Positions 43,060 to 51,509 of a stretch of 64,000 nt of DNA are shown here, one piece after another. The notes beneath the pieces were generated by a model. That model made no database searches and was not told where the DNA came from. It saw only the letters and a program-made list of their open reading frames with translations. Source of the DNA: Rhodospirillales bacterium (GTDB lineage Bacteria > Pseudomonadota > Alphaproteobacteria > CACIAM-22H2); contig JAEUKX010000049.1 in assembly GCA_016794025.1 (NCBI GenBank), positions 1 through 64,000 on the forward strand, given 5' to 3'. A program made the position numbers and the translations under genes. Position 1 is the stretch's first letter. Each line of letters begins with the position of its first letter.

Positions 43060-44492
43060 ATTTCGAGGCGCTTTTCGCTTCGCTGGCGGGTGTCATTTGG
43101 GGAATCTTCGGCGGGGCACTGCCCGGCATATCGCCGTCGATCGCCATGGCCCTGCTCCTGCCGTTCACCTACGGGATGGAACCCGTCAGCGCAATCGTGC
43201 TGCTTGCGTCGGTCTATGTCGGCGCCGAGTACGGCGGGTCCATCCCCGCCATCCTCATCCGCACGCCGGGCACGAATTCGGCCGCGGCCACGACGATCGA
43301 CGGTTACGAGATGGCCCGGCGCGGGAAGGCCGGCGAGGCGTTGGGCATTTCCCTCATGTGCGGGCTCGTCGGCGGGCTATTCGGGCTGCTTGTCCTTTCG
43401 ACGGCCACCGAACCGCTGGCTCGGGTGGCGCTTGCCTTCACGCCGCCGGCCTACTGCGCCTTGGGCATCCTCGGCCTTTCGGTCATCGCAAGCCTCTCCG
43501 GCGGATCCCTGCTCAAGGGACTGATCGCGGCCTTCATGGGTTTGATGGTCGCAACCGTGGGCACGGACCCCGTCTCCGGCGTGCCGCGCTTCACGTTCGG
43601 GCATGCCGAACTTCTTGGCGGCATCCGGCCCATTCTCGTCATGGTCGGGCTGTTCGCGGTCGCCGAGATGCTCGAGCAGATTTCCTCCCCGGCATGGGCG
43701 AAGGCGGATGCGCGGGATACAAGGCTGAAACTTCCCGGCCTCGCGATGTGGCGGAGGCTCTGGAAGACACAGGTCATCGGCTGTTCCATCGGCACGCTCG
43801 AGGGCGTGACGCCCGGGGCGGGCGGCACGATCGCCGCGTTCATGGCCTATAACGAGGCCAAGCGCTGGTCCAAGCATCCCGAGGAGTTCGGCAAGGGATC
43901 GCCGGAGGGCGTTGCGGCGCCGGAATGTGCGAACAACGTCGTCACGGGCACGGCGCTCGTCCCGCTCCTCAGCCTCGGCATTCCCGGATCGAACTCGGCA
44001 GCCGTCCTGCTCGGCGGTTTCATGATCCACGGCCTGATACCCGGCCCGTTGCTCTTCCAGAAGGCGCCGGAGGTCGTCTACGGGCTTTATTGGGGTCTGC
44101 TTTCGGCGAACCTGTTCATGGTTCTCGTCGGACTGGTGATCCTCAATCCCTGCATCTGGCTGGTCAACCGGCCCAAGCCCTATCTCATCGCCTTCATCCT
44201 GGCACTCGTGTGCACGGGCGTGTACGCGATCGACCAGAGCCTGTTCGATCTGGGGCTCGTGCTGGGGGCGGGCGTCGTCGGATATGCGATGCGGCGCTTT
44301 GGCGTGCCTGTACTGCCGATGGTTCTTGGTGTGGTGCTCGGCTTCCTGGTCGAGTCCAACTACCGCCGCAGTCTCGTGCTGTCGGGCGGCGATCATGCCG
44401 TCTTCATGCAGGATCCCGTGGCACTGGGCCTGCTGGCCGTCGCCTTCGTGCTGACGGCCTATTCGCTGATGCGGGAGTTCAGAACGAAATGA
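43056..44492 (+). CDS. tctA: Tripartite tricarboxylate transporter large membrane subunit (TctA)
   Basis: A 478-residue inner-membrane protein with about twelve helices. Signatures are GIFGGALPGISPSIAMALLL, ASVYVGAEYGGSIPAILIRT, TPGAGGTIAAFMAYNEAKR and LLSLGIPGSNSAAVLLGG. TctA carries the substrate by secondary transport. The stop overlaps the MmgE/PrpD start by 4 bases. A second importer (Fbp type) in the same operon may serve a different molecule of the pathway. Confidence 0.94.
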   Translation: MNFEALFASLAGVIWGIFGGALPGISPSIAMALLLPFTYGMEPVSAIVLLASVYVGAEYGGSIPAILIRTPGTNSAAATTIDGYEMARRGKAGEALGISLMCGLVGGLFGLLVLSTATEPLARVALAFTPPAYCALGILGLSVIASLSGGSLLKGLIAAFMGLMVATVGTDPVSGVPRFTFGHAELLGGIRPILVMVGLFAVAEMLEQISSPAWAKADARDTRLKLPGLAMWRRLWKTQVIGCSIGTLEGVTPGAGGTIAAFMAYNEAKRWSKHPEEFGKGSPEGVAAPECANNVVTGTALVPLLSLGIPGSNSAAVLLGGFMIHGLIPGPLLFQKAPEVVYGLYWGLLSANLFMVLVGLVILNPCIWLVNRPKPYLIAFILALVCTGVYAIDQSLFDLGLVLGAGVVGYAMRRFGVPVLPMVLGVVLGFLVESNYRRSLVLSGGDHAVFMQDPVALGLLAVAFVLTAYSLMREFRTK

Positions 44493-45844
44493 CGCCGACC
44501 GTCGCCGAACGCCTGGCCGATGCCTGCCTTGCCGCTGTTCCGACGCCGGAAGTCGCCGCGACCGCAAGGCGGCTGATGATCGATCTGGCCGGAATATGCG
44601 TCGCCGCGCGCGCGACGGATTTCATGGCTGCGGCCCGCGCGGGCGTCGACGAAGGCGGCCCCTGCACGGCGATCGGGCTTGCCGGCCGCTATTCGCCGGC
44701 AGATGCGGCGATGCTCAACGGCACGGCGGCGCACGGAGAGGATTTCGACGATACCTTCGAAGGTGGGCCCGTGCACGCCGGCGCCGTAATCCTGCCGGCC
44801 GTATTGGCGGCTGCCGAACGGCATGCCACTGGCGGCCGTGCGGCAATGAAGGCGATCGCGGTCGGCCTCGAGATCGCATGCCGCATGTCGGTCGTCGTAC
44901 CCAAGGCGACGCACAAGGCAGGCTTCCACCCGACGGCGATCTTCGGCGCGATCGGGGCGGCCGCGGCGGCGGGCGTCCTGCTTGGACTGGATCGCAACCG
45001 GCTGGTTGCCGCAATGGGTATCGCCGGCAGTTTCGCCTCGGGCATCATCGAGTATCTTGCGGAAGGCACGTGGACGAAACGCGTGCATCCCGGCTGGGCG
45101 GCCCAGAGCGGATATCGCGCGGCGCGACTTGCGGCCGGTGGCTTCTCCGGCCCGCGCACGCTGTTCGAGGGCACGCATGGGCTCTACAAGGCCTTTGCGC
45201 ACAGGATTCCGGACGACTGGTCCGGCCTTCTCGACGGTTTCGGCCAGCGGTGGGTCGCAGAGACGATCGCCTTCAAGCCCTATGCCTGCGGCACGATGAT
45301 CCATCCCTATATCGACTGCGCGAAGCGGCTCGCCGCGCGCGGAATTGTCCCCGAGAAGATCGAATCGATCGAATGCGAGACGGCCGAGGGCATCCTCCAC
45401 CGGCTGTGGGAACCGATTGCGACGAAGCGCAAGCCGCCGAACGGCTACGCGGCGAAATTCAGCATTCCCTACGGGGTGGCGGCGGGATTCGTGCTCGGCC
45501 ATGCGGGGCTTGCGGCCTTTGCGGATGAGCAGGTTGCCGACCCGCGGCTTGTCACCCTTGCCGGCAAGGTGTCGTACATCGTGGACCCGGCGAACCCCTA
45601 TCCGAACCAGTTCACGGGCCATGTCCGCGTGAAGCTCGCGGACGGCAGCATCGTCGAGGACCGTCAGCCGCATTTCCGCGGTGGCGCCAACGAGCCGCTG
45701 GGCGAGGACGAGATCGTGGAGAAGTTCAAGCTGAACTGCCGCTACGGCGGCTGGAGCGAGGCCCGCACGCAGCATCTGCTCGACGCGGCCGGGGCGCTGC
45801 TTGCGGCGGACAGGCCTGTTTCACTTGCCGAATTCGGAGGCTGA
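44489..45844 (+). CDS. MmgE/PrpD family protein
   Basis: A 451-residue member of the 2-methylcitrate dehydratase/cis-aconitate decarboxylase/iminodisuccinate epimerase family. Typical parts are LNGTAAHGEDFDDTFEGGPVHAG, FHPTAIFGAIGAAAAAG, GSFASGIIEYLAEGTWTKR-type loop and FKPYACGTMIHPYID. ATG 44489 overlaps the tctA stop. The long frame upstream is antisense or offset reading of tctA. Being coupled to a tricarboxylate importer, it probably acts on an aconitate- or citrate-like acid. The exact reaction (dehydration, decarboxylation or epimerisation) is not decidable here. Confidence 0.9.
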   Translation: MTPTVAERLADACLAAVPTPEVAATARRLMIDLAGICVAARATDFMAAARAGVDEGGPCTAIGLAGRYSPADAAMLNGTAAHGEDFDDTFEGGPVHAGAVILPAVLAAAERHATGGRAAMKAIAVGLEIACRMSVVVPKATHKAGFHPTAIFGAIGAAAAAGVLLGLDRNRLVAAMGIAGSFASGIIEYLAEGTWTKRVHPGWAAQSGYRAARLAAGGFSGPRTLFEGTHGLYKAFAHRIPDDWSGLLDGFGQRWVAETIAFKPYACGTMIHPYIDCAKRLAARGIVPEKIESIECETAEGILHRLWEPIATKRKPPNGYAAKFSIPYGVAAGFVLGHAGLAAFADEQVADPRLVTLAGKVSYIVDPANPYPNQFTGHVRVKLADGSIVEDRQPHFRGGANEPLGEDEIVEKFKLNCRYGGWSEARTQHLLDAAGALLAADRPVSLAEFGG

Positions 45845-45846
45845 AG

Positions 45847-46593
45847 ATGTCTGAACTCAAGGGGCGCGTGGCGCTCGTCACCGGTGCCGGGCGCAATATC
45901 GGCCGGGCAATCGCGCTGGAGCTGGCGGCGGCCGGGGCAAGTGTCGTTGTCAACGGACGCGCGAACCGGGCGGAGGCCGAGGCGGTCGCAGCCGAGATCG
46001 GCCCGGGGGCGATGGTGGCAATGGCGGACGTCACCGACCGGAGCGCCGTGGATGCGATGGTGGCGGCCACGCTGAAGCGCTTCGGCCGGCTCGACATCCT
46101 CGTGAACAACGCGGCCGTGCGGGGCGAGAAGCCGTTCGCGGAGCTGGATTTTGCGACGTGGCGCAATGTCCTGGCGATCTGCCTCGACGGGGCGTTCAAC
46201 TGTTCGCAGGCGGCACTGGCGGCGCTCAAGGCGTCGGGTGCCGGCACGATCGTCAATATCGGCGGCCTCACCGCGCACACGGGTGCCGCAGACCGCGCGC
46301 ATGTCGTGACGGCGAAGGCGGGCCTCGTCGGTCTTACGCGGGCGCTCGCGCACGATCTGGCGGAGTTCGCCATCACCGTCAACAACGTGTCGCCGGGAAT
46401 GATGGATACCGCGCGCGGCGCCTCCGCCGGCCATCAGCAGCCGCGCCATCATGCGACGCACAAGCCGCTTGTCGGCCGCCGCGGCCGGCCCGACGAGATC
46501 GCGGGCGCGGTCCGATGGCTTGCCGGGCCCGCCGGCCGGTTCGTCACCGGCCAGGTGATCCACGTGAACGGCGGTACGTACCTGGGCGGCTAG
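45847..46593 (+). CDS. Short-chain dehydrogenase/reductase
   Basis: A 248-residue classical SDR. TGAGRNIGRAIALE cofactor loop, NNAAVRGEKPF, INIGG-type catalytic segment and the C-terminal GRPDEIAGAVRWLAGPAGRFVTGQV. The usual Tyr-x3-Lys motif is altered: AHTGAADRAHVVTAKAGLVG has His-x4-Lys with no tyrosine four before the lysine, so activity may be changed. It follows the MmgE/PrpD gene by 2 bases and ends the operon. The stop is one base from the stop of the convergent acetyltransferase gene. Confidence 0.87.
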   Translation: MSELKGRVALVTGAGRNIGRAIALELAAAGASVVVNGRANRAEAEAVAAEIGPGAMVAMADVTDRSAVDAMVAATLKRFGRLDILVNNAAVRGEKPFAELDFATWRNVLAICLDGAFNCSQAALAALKASGAGTIVNIGGLTAHTGAADRAHVVTAKAGLVGLTRALAHDLAEFAITVNNVSPGMMDTARGASAGHQQPRHHATHKPLVGRRGRPDEIAGAVRWLAGPAGRFVTGQVIHVNGGTYLGG

Positions 46594-46594
46594 G

Positions 46595-47299
46595 TCAGGC
46601 GCCGCGTCCGGCCACGCGGGCCATCAACGCGCCGAGCGATATCTTCTGCGCGCCGGCCGCGTCGAAGTTCGACGGATCGAGCCAGCTTTCGAAGGCGGCC
46701 TTGCGTGCCGGCCATTCGCGGTCGAGCATCGAATACCAGGCCGTGTCCCGATTGCGGCCCTTGACGATCATGTGCTGGCGGAAGAGCCCCTCGTAGGAGA
46801 AGCCGAGGCGCTGCGCCGCGCGCTTGGAAGGTTCGTTCAGGTTGTTGCACTTCCATTCATAGCGCCGGTAGCCGAGCGTCTCGAACACATGACGCGCCAT
46901 GAGGTACTGCGCCTCGGTCGAGGCAGGGGTCCGCTGCAGGGCCGGCGTGTGCAGGATCGACCCCACCTCGATCACGCGGTGCGTCCGGTCGATGCGCATC
47001 AGCGACAGCCAGCCCACCGCGCGATCGTCGCGGTCGGCGATCGCCCAGTACACCGGATCGGTCGTGCCCGATGCGATCTTCGCCACGTGCGCGTCGAATT
47101 CGGACCTGACGGGGTAGGGACCGGTGAACAGATAGGCCCACTGGCTCTCCTTCTCGGGCCCGTGCGAGAGGGCGTAGAGGCGATCGGTGTCGCGGGCGGG
47201 ATCGAGCGCGCGAAGGCGGCAGAAGCGGCCCTCGATGGCGACGTGGGCGGGCTGCGGGGCCTGATGGGTGTCGACGGGCGAGCCGAATTCGAGGGCCAT
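46595..47299 (-). CDS. GNAT family N-acetyltransferase (RimJ/RimL-like)
   Basis: A 234-residue acetyltransferase. FCRLRALDPARDTDRLYALSH is the N-terminal strand/helix pattern, YWAIADRDDRAVGWLSLMRID the central strands, and YRRYEWKCNNLNEPSKRAAQRLGFSYEG the acetyl-CoA binding end of the RimJ/L-like group. Target unknown. ATG 47299 is chosen. The frame continues upstream to 47512 into the divergent recQ region. The recQ start is only about 55 bases away. Confidence 0.88.
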   Translation of the reverse strand: MALEFGSPVDTHQAPQPAHVAIEGRFCRLRALDPARDTDRLYALSHGPEKESQWAYLFTGPYPVRSEFDAHVAKIASGTTDPVYWAIADRDDRAVGWLSLMRIDRTHRVIEVGSILHTPALQRTPASTEAQYLMARHVFETLGYRRYEWKCNNLNEPSKRAAQRLGFSYEGLFRQHMIVKGRNRDTAWYSMLDREWPARKAAFESWLDPSNFDAAGAQKISLGALMARVAGRGA

Positions 47300-47354
47300 G
47301 ACGGCGTTCCTGGGTGATGACGACGGCCGCGGAGCTTGGCACGCGTCGCGTGCG

Positions 47355-49187
47355 ATGGCAAAAGCGCACATGTCCCGAGACATCGATTCGGCGCGGGCTT
47401 GCCTGAAGGCCACGTTCGGCTTCGACGCCTTCCGGCCCGGGCAGGCCGAGATCGTGGGCGCGGTGCTTGCCGGCGAAGACGTTCTGGCGGTGATGCCGAC
47501 GGGCTCGGGCAAGTCGCTCTGCTACCAGCTTCCGGCCGTCCTGCGCGGCGGGCTGACGGTCGTCGTCTCGCCGCTGATCGCGCTGATGCGCGACCAGGTG
47601 GGCCAGCTGCGCGAGTACGGGATCGAGGCGGCGAGCCTCAATTCCGCCAACGATGCGGCCGCCAACGCCGATGTGCGCCGCGCGATCCGCGAGGACAGGC
47701 TGCGCCTGCTCTATGTGGCGCCCGAGCGGCTCGTGCGCGAGGACACGCTGGCGCTGCTCGCCGAGTCCCATACGACCCTGCTGGCCATCGACGAGGCGCA
47801 TTGCGTGTCGCAGTGGGGCCACGACTTCCGGCCGGAGTACCTGGCGCTGGGACGCATCCGGCGCGAACTCGGCGACGTCCAGGCGATCGCGCTGACCGCG
47901 ACGGCCGACGCGCCGACCCGGCGCGACATCGAGGGCAAGCTCTTCGCGCGCGCGCCGCGCACGTTCATCCGCTCGTTCGACCGGCCGAACCTGCGCCTCG
48001 CCATGCGGCCCAAGGACAATGCGCGAAAGCAGGTCGAACGGTTCGTGGCGGCGCGCAAGGGGCAGAGCGGGATCGTCTACTGCAGCTCGCGCAAGCGGAC
48101 CGAGGCGATGGCCGAGGCGCTCGCCAAGGCCGGCATCCGCGCGCTCGCCTATCACGCGGGGCTCGATGCCGCCGTGCGCAGCGCCAACCACGATGCCTTC
48201 CTGCAGGAAGACGGCGTGGTGATGTGCGCGACCGTGGCCTTCGGCATGGGCATCGACAAGCCCGACGTGCGTTTCGTCGTGCATGCGGACCTTCCCTCGA
48301 ATGTCGAGAGCTACTACCAGGAGATCGGGCGCGCGGGCCGCGACGGGCTGCCGGCCGAGACGCTGACGCTGTTCGGGCTCGACGACATCCGCCTGCGCCG
48401 CCAGCAGATCGAGGATGGCGACGCGCCGGACGAAAGGAAGCGCGTGGAACGCCAGCGGTTCAATGCGCTGGTGGCGCTGTGCGAGGCGCCGCGCTGCCGG
48501 CGCCAGACGCTGCTCGCCTATTTCGGCGAAACGTCCGCGCCGTGCGGCAACTGCGACCTTTGTCTCGACGGCGTCGAGACCGTCGATGCCACGACCGAGG
48601 CGCGCAAGGCCATGTCGGCGATCGCGCGCACGGGCGAACGGTTCGGGACCGAGCATCTGGTGTCGCTGCTCGTCGGGCAGACGGGCGAGGCGATGAGCCG
48701 CCACGGCCACGACCGCCTGCCGACCTTCGGCGTGGGCAAGGATCGCGCGCCGGGGGAATGGCGTTCGATCTTCCGCCAGATGTACGCGGCCGGCCTCGTC
48801 GTGCTCGATATCGCCGGGCACGGGACATGGTCGATCACCGACGACGGTCTCGAGGTGCTGCGCGGCGGCAGGACGTTCGAGGCGCGCAAGGACGCGCTCT
48901 GGCAGGGCAAGGCGGACAGGCGGCGCGAGGCCGGTGCACGCGCGGCGATCGCGAGCGCGCCCGAGCATGCGGACCTGCTCGCGGCGCTGAAGTCGCTGCG
49001 CACGCGCATCGCCAAGGAGATCCGCCAGCCGGCCTATGTCGTTTTCGCGGACCGCACGCTTGCGGAGATGGCCGCGATCGGGCCGAAGACGCTGGAGGAC
49101 ATGCGGCTCGTCCACGGCGTGGGCGAGGCGAAGCTCGCGCGCTACGGGCGCGCGTTCCTCGACGTCGTGGCCGCGCACCGCGGGTGA
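47355..49187 (+). CDS. recQ: ATP-dependent DNA helicase RecQ
   Basis: A 610-residue 3'-5' helicase used in recombination repair. Motif 0 FGFDAFRPGQAEIV, Walker A MPTGSGKSLCYQLPA, DEAH box in AIDEAHCVSQWGHDFRPEY, motif VI QEIGRAGRDG. The RecQ zinc site (CEAPRCRRQ...CGNCDLC), the winged-helix RQC domain and a C-terminal HRDC domain (LAEMAAIGPKTLEDMRLVHGVG) are all present. ATG 47355 is used. ATG 47370 is equally possible because neither has a clear ribosome site. Confidence 0.96.
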   Translation: MAKAHMSRDIDSARACLKATFGFDAFRPGQAEIVGAVLAGEDVLAVMPTGSGKSLCYQLPAVLRGGLTVVVSPLIALMRDQVGQLREYGIEAASLNSANDAAANADVRRAIREDRLRLLYVAPERLVREDTLALLAESHTTLLAIDEAHCVSQWGHDFRPEYLALGRIRRELGDVQAIALTATADAPTRRDIEGKLFARAPRTFIRSFDRPNLRLAMRPKDNARKQVERFVAARKGQSGIVYCSSRKRTEAMAEALAKAGIRALAYHAGLDAAVRSANHDAFLQEDGVVMCATVAFGMGIDKPDVRFVVHADLPSNVESYYQEIGRAGRDGLPAETLTLFGLDDIRLRRQQIEDGDAPDERKRVERQRFNALVALCEAPRCRRQTLLAYFGETSAPCGNCDLCLDGVETVDATTEARKAMSAIARTGERFGTEHLVSLLVGQTGEAMSRHGHDRLPTFGVGKDRAPGEWRSIFRQMYAAGLVVLDIAGHGTWSITDDGLEVLRGGRTFEARKDALWQGKADRRREAGARAAIASAPEHADLLAALKSLRTRIAKEIRQPAYVVFADRTLAEMAAIGPKTLEDMRLVHGVGEAKLARYGRAFLDVVAAHRG

Positions 49188-49191
49188 CGTC

Positions 49192-49524
49192 TCAGTTCAG
49201 CGCCCGCGCATCGCGCTTCTGTTGATAAATACCATCAATCAATCCGGCGAATTCGCGCCTGACCTCCGGATGGTCGACCGGGCCGTTGTCCGAATCGTTC
49301 AGCAGGTTCTGCTCGCTGACATAGGCCTGATAGGGACCCTGGTCGGCATTGACCGCGTAGAGATGGTAGAAGGGCTGGTCCTTGCGCGGACGCACGGCCG
49401 GCGGGATGGACTTGTACCATTCCTCGGTGTTCGCGAAGACGGGATCGACGTCGTAGACGACGCCGCGGAACTCGAAGATCCGGTGCCGCACGATCTCGCC
49501 GATCCTGAACTTCGCCGAACGCAT
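49192..49524 (-). CDS. hspQ: Heat shock protein HspQ
   Basis: A 110-residue YccV-like protein. The core FRIGEIVRHRIFEFRGVVYDVDPVF, EEWYKSIPPAVRPRKDQPFYHLYA and AYVSEQNLLNDSD is the HspQ pattern. In E. coli HspQ binds and modulates Lon protease. It lies 13 bases after the MscS-like gene on the same strand and converges on recQ with 4 bases between stops. Confidence 0.92.
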   Translation of the reverse strand: MRSAKFRIGEIVRHRIFEFRGVVYDVDPVFANTEEWYKSIPPAVRPRKDQPFYHLYAVNADQGPYQAYVSEQNLLNDSDNGPVDHPEVRREFAGLIDGIYQQKRDARALN

Positions 49525-49537
49525 CCGATATTCCCCG

Positions 49538-50302
49538 TCAGGCGAACGCGGTCTTGACGAGGTTGCGCAGCGCCAGATTCATCGACGAGCGCGTTGCGCC
49601 CTCGTCGGCGGGCGCCACCCATACGCGCAGCGCCAGCGTCACGCCGTCGGCCGAATACTTGGCGACGATCGCCTCGGGAGCCGGCGACTTGAGCGCGCGC
49701 GGATCGCCCGAGGCGAGCGCCACGACTTTCGCGCAGGCCGCCTCGACGTCGGCGGCATCGGGCACCGCCACCTCGAAGTCGAGGCGCTTCATCTGGTACT
49801 TGGAATGGTTGGTGACCTTGTCGCCCCAGATCTTGCCGTTGGGCACGAGGACCTGGATGTTGTCGTCGGTGCGGATGTCGGTCACGAACAGGTCGATGGC
49901 CTCGACCTTGCCGGTCGTGCCGGCCGCCTCGATCCGGTCGCCCACGCGGTAGGGCCGGAAGGCCAGCAGCATCACGCCCGCCGCGACGTTGGACAGCGTG
50001 CCCTGCAGGGCCAGGCCGACGGCGAGGCCTGCGGCGCCGAAGATCGCCACGAGGCTTGCGGTCTGCACGCCGAACTGCGAGAGCGCGGCGAGCACCACGA
50101 CCGTCAGCACGAGATAGCGTGCGAGGCTGGCGAGGAAGCGCGCCAGCGTCAGCTCGACCTTGGCGACGCGTTCGAGCGTGGTGGCCACGGCGCGCTGGAC
50201 GAGTCCGGCCACCCACGAGCCGACCACGAGGATCGCCACGCCGGCGACGAACGGGGGCCCGTACTGGAAGAGGAGTTCCTTGATCTGCTCGGCGAATTCC
50301 AT
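49538..50302 (-). CDS. Small-conductance mechanosensitive channel (MscS family)
   Basis: A 254-residue short MscS. N-terminal helix FVAGVAILVVGSWVAGLVQRA, a second helix YLVLTVVVLAALSQFGV, and the pore helix ASLVAIFGAAGLAVGLALQGTLSNVAAGVMLLAFRPY with the Gly/Ala-rich repeat. The beta domain follows (VGDRIEAAGTTGKVEAIDLFVTDIRT, then VLVPNGKIWGDKVTN). It relieves turgor on osmotic downshock. It shares its strand with hspQ and diverges from a small membrane protein gene 38 bases away. Confidence 0.94.
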   Translation of the reverse strand: MEFAEQIKELLFQYGPPFVAGVAILVVGSWVAGLVQRAVATTLERVAKVELTLARFLASLARYLVLTVVVLAALSQFGVQTASLVAIFGAAGLAVGLALQGTLSNVAAGVMLLAFRPYRVGDRIEAAGTTGKVEAIDLFVTDIRTDDNIQVLVPNGKIWGDKVTNHSKYQMKRLDFEVAVPDAADVEAACAKVVALASGDPRALKSPAPEAIVAKYSADGVTLALRVWVAPADEGATRSSMNLALRNLVKTAFA

Positions 50303-50376
50303 GGTCGGTCGGCCTTCCTTCTCGGATTGATCCCCGTCAAATGACGGGGCCGGCGGGTTCGGTTACAATGCTACAC

Positions 50377-50754
50377 ATGGCGCCGCAAGCCAAACCAGTC
50401 CCGCAAAAGGGGCCGCCCCCCGCGAAGGGCCCCGTCGGCAAGGGCCCTGCGGGGAAGGGTGCCGGCGTACCGAAGGGCAAGGCCGCTTCGGAACCTGCGC
50501 CGGCCGAACTGCCGCCGCCCGGGCCCGGCACCCGGCGACTGAAGATCGTGATCTTTTCCGTCCTCGGCGCGGCACTTCTGGGAACGCTCGCGGCGGCCGG
50601 CTGGGCAGTGTTCCTGCGCGAGGAAGAGCCCGTTGTCGTCGACATCCCGCCGCCCACGCCGGCCCCGCCGCGGCCCAAGGGCCCCGTCGTGCGGCAGGGG
50701 GATCTGCGCGAGGAACTGCAGCAGCGCATGGGTGTCCGCCCGCAGGGCGAATGA
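50377..50754 (+). CDS. Hypothetical single-pass membrane protein with a Pro/Lys/Gly-rich N-terminus
   Basis: About 125 residues. The first 50 residues are very rich in Pro, Lys, Gly and Ala with PxKGP-type repeats and are probably disordered. One transmembrane helix follows (IVIFSVLGAALLGTLAAAGWAVFL, about residues 58-81), then a Pro-rich segment (DIPPPTPAPPRPKGP) and a short charged end. In-frame starts at 50341 and 50368 are also possible. I do not recognise a family. Topology would place the basic tail in the cytoplasm and the Pro-rich end in the periplasm. Confidence 0.5.
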   Translation: MAPQAKPVPQKGPPPAKGPVGKGPAGKGAGVPKGKAASEPAPAELPPPGPGTRRLKIVIFSVLGAALLGTLAAAGWAVFLREEEPVVVDIPPPTPAPPRPKGPVVRQGDLREELQQRMGVRPQGE

Positions 50755-50772
50755 CGTGCGCGCCATGGGCGG

Positions 50773-51489
50773 CTAGCGCAGGCTGCGCCAGAAGCTGAGG
50801 CCGAGCAGCCACGCGGTCGCCGCACCCCAGGGCAGAACCACGAGAAGCGGGCGCTCGGGCGCCCACCAGACGAGAACGAACGAGGCCGCGCACCACAGCG
50901 CGGTCGCGCCCAGCGTGACCGCGCGGAAATCGCGCACGCGCAGCGGATGGACGGATTTCACCTTGGTGAAGCTGAACGCGCCCAGCACGGCGACGAAGAA
51001 CAGGTTCCAGTGCGCCTCGAGCCCGAGCACGAACATGTAGAGCGCCACCACGTTCCAGATCGCGGGGAACCCGACGAAGTAGTTGTCGCGCGTCTTGAGG
51101 TCGAGATTGGCGAAGACGTAGAGCGAGGAGAACAGGACCCAGCCTGCCGCAGCAGCCGCCAGCCACCCGTCGCCCAGCCAGCCGAACTGCCACATCATCA
51201 CCGCCGGCACGACGACGTAGGTCAGGTAGTCGACGACGAGATCGAGCAGCGCCCCGTCGAAACGGGGCAGGCGGCTGGCGACGTCGAGCTTGCGCGCCAC
51301 CGGACCGTCAATACCATCAACGATCAGCGCTAGGCCCAGCCACAGCAGCGCCTTGCGCGCGTCGCCCTCGATGACGGCGATGAGCGCCAGCAGCCCGATG
51401 ACCGCGCCCGAGGCCGTCAGCGCGTGCACGGCCCAGGCGGCGCCCTTCACGGCGCCTTCCGGAACGTCCTTCGCGAAAACGGTCTTCAT
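50773..51489 (-). CDS. pcs: Phosphatidylcholine synthase (CDP-diacylglycerol-choline O-phosphatidyltransferase)
   Basis: A 238-residue CDP-alcohol phosphatidyltransferase with several transmembrane helices. The catalytic motif appears as DGIDGPVARKLDV followed by RFDGALLDLVVDYLTYVVVPA, whose spacing matches Pcs rather than PgsA or PssA. NYFVGFPAIWNVVALYMFVL also fits. It condenses choline with CDP-diacylglycerol in the inner membrane, a route typical of alphaproteobacteria that interact with eukaryotes or use choline. The frame continues upstream through the next gene, but ATG 51489 starts the family N-terminus (AAWAVHALTASGAV). It lies 20 bases after the bdhA stop. Confidence 0.92.
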   Translation of the reverse strand: MKTVFAKDVPEGAVKGAAWAVHALTASGAVIGLLALIAVIEGDARKALLWLGLALIVDGIDGPVARKLDVASRLPRFDGALLDLVVDYLTYVVVPAVMMWQFGWLGDGWLAAAAAGWVLFSSLYVFANLDLKTRDNYFVGFPAIWNVVALYMFVLGLEAHWNLFFVAVLGAFSFTKVKSVHPLRVRDFRAVTLGATALWCAASFVLVWWAPERPLLVVLPWGAATAWLLGLSFWRSLR

Positions 51490-51509
51490 GGCTGCCGCTC
51501 TCCCCTTGG

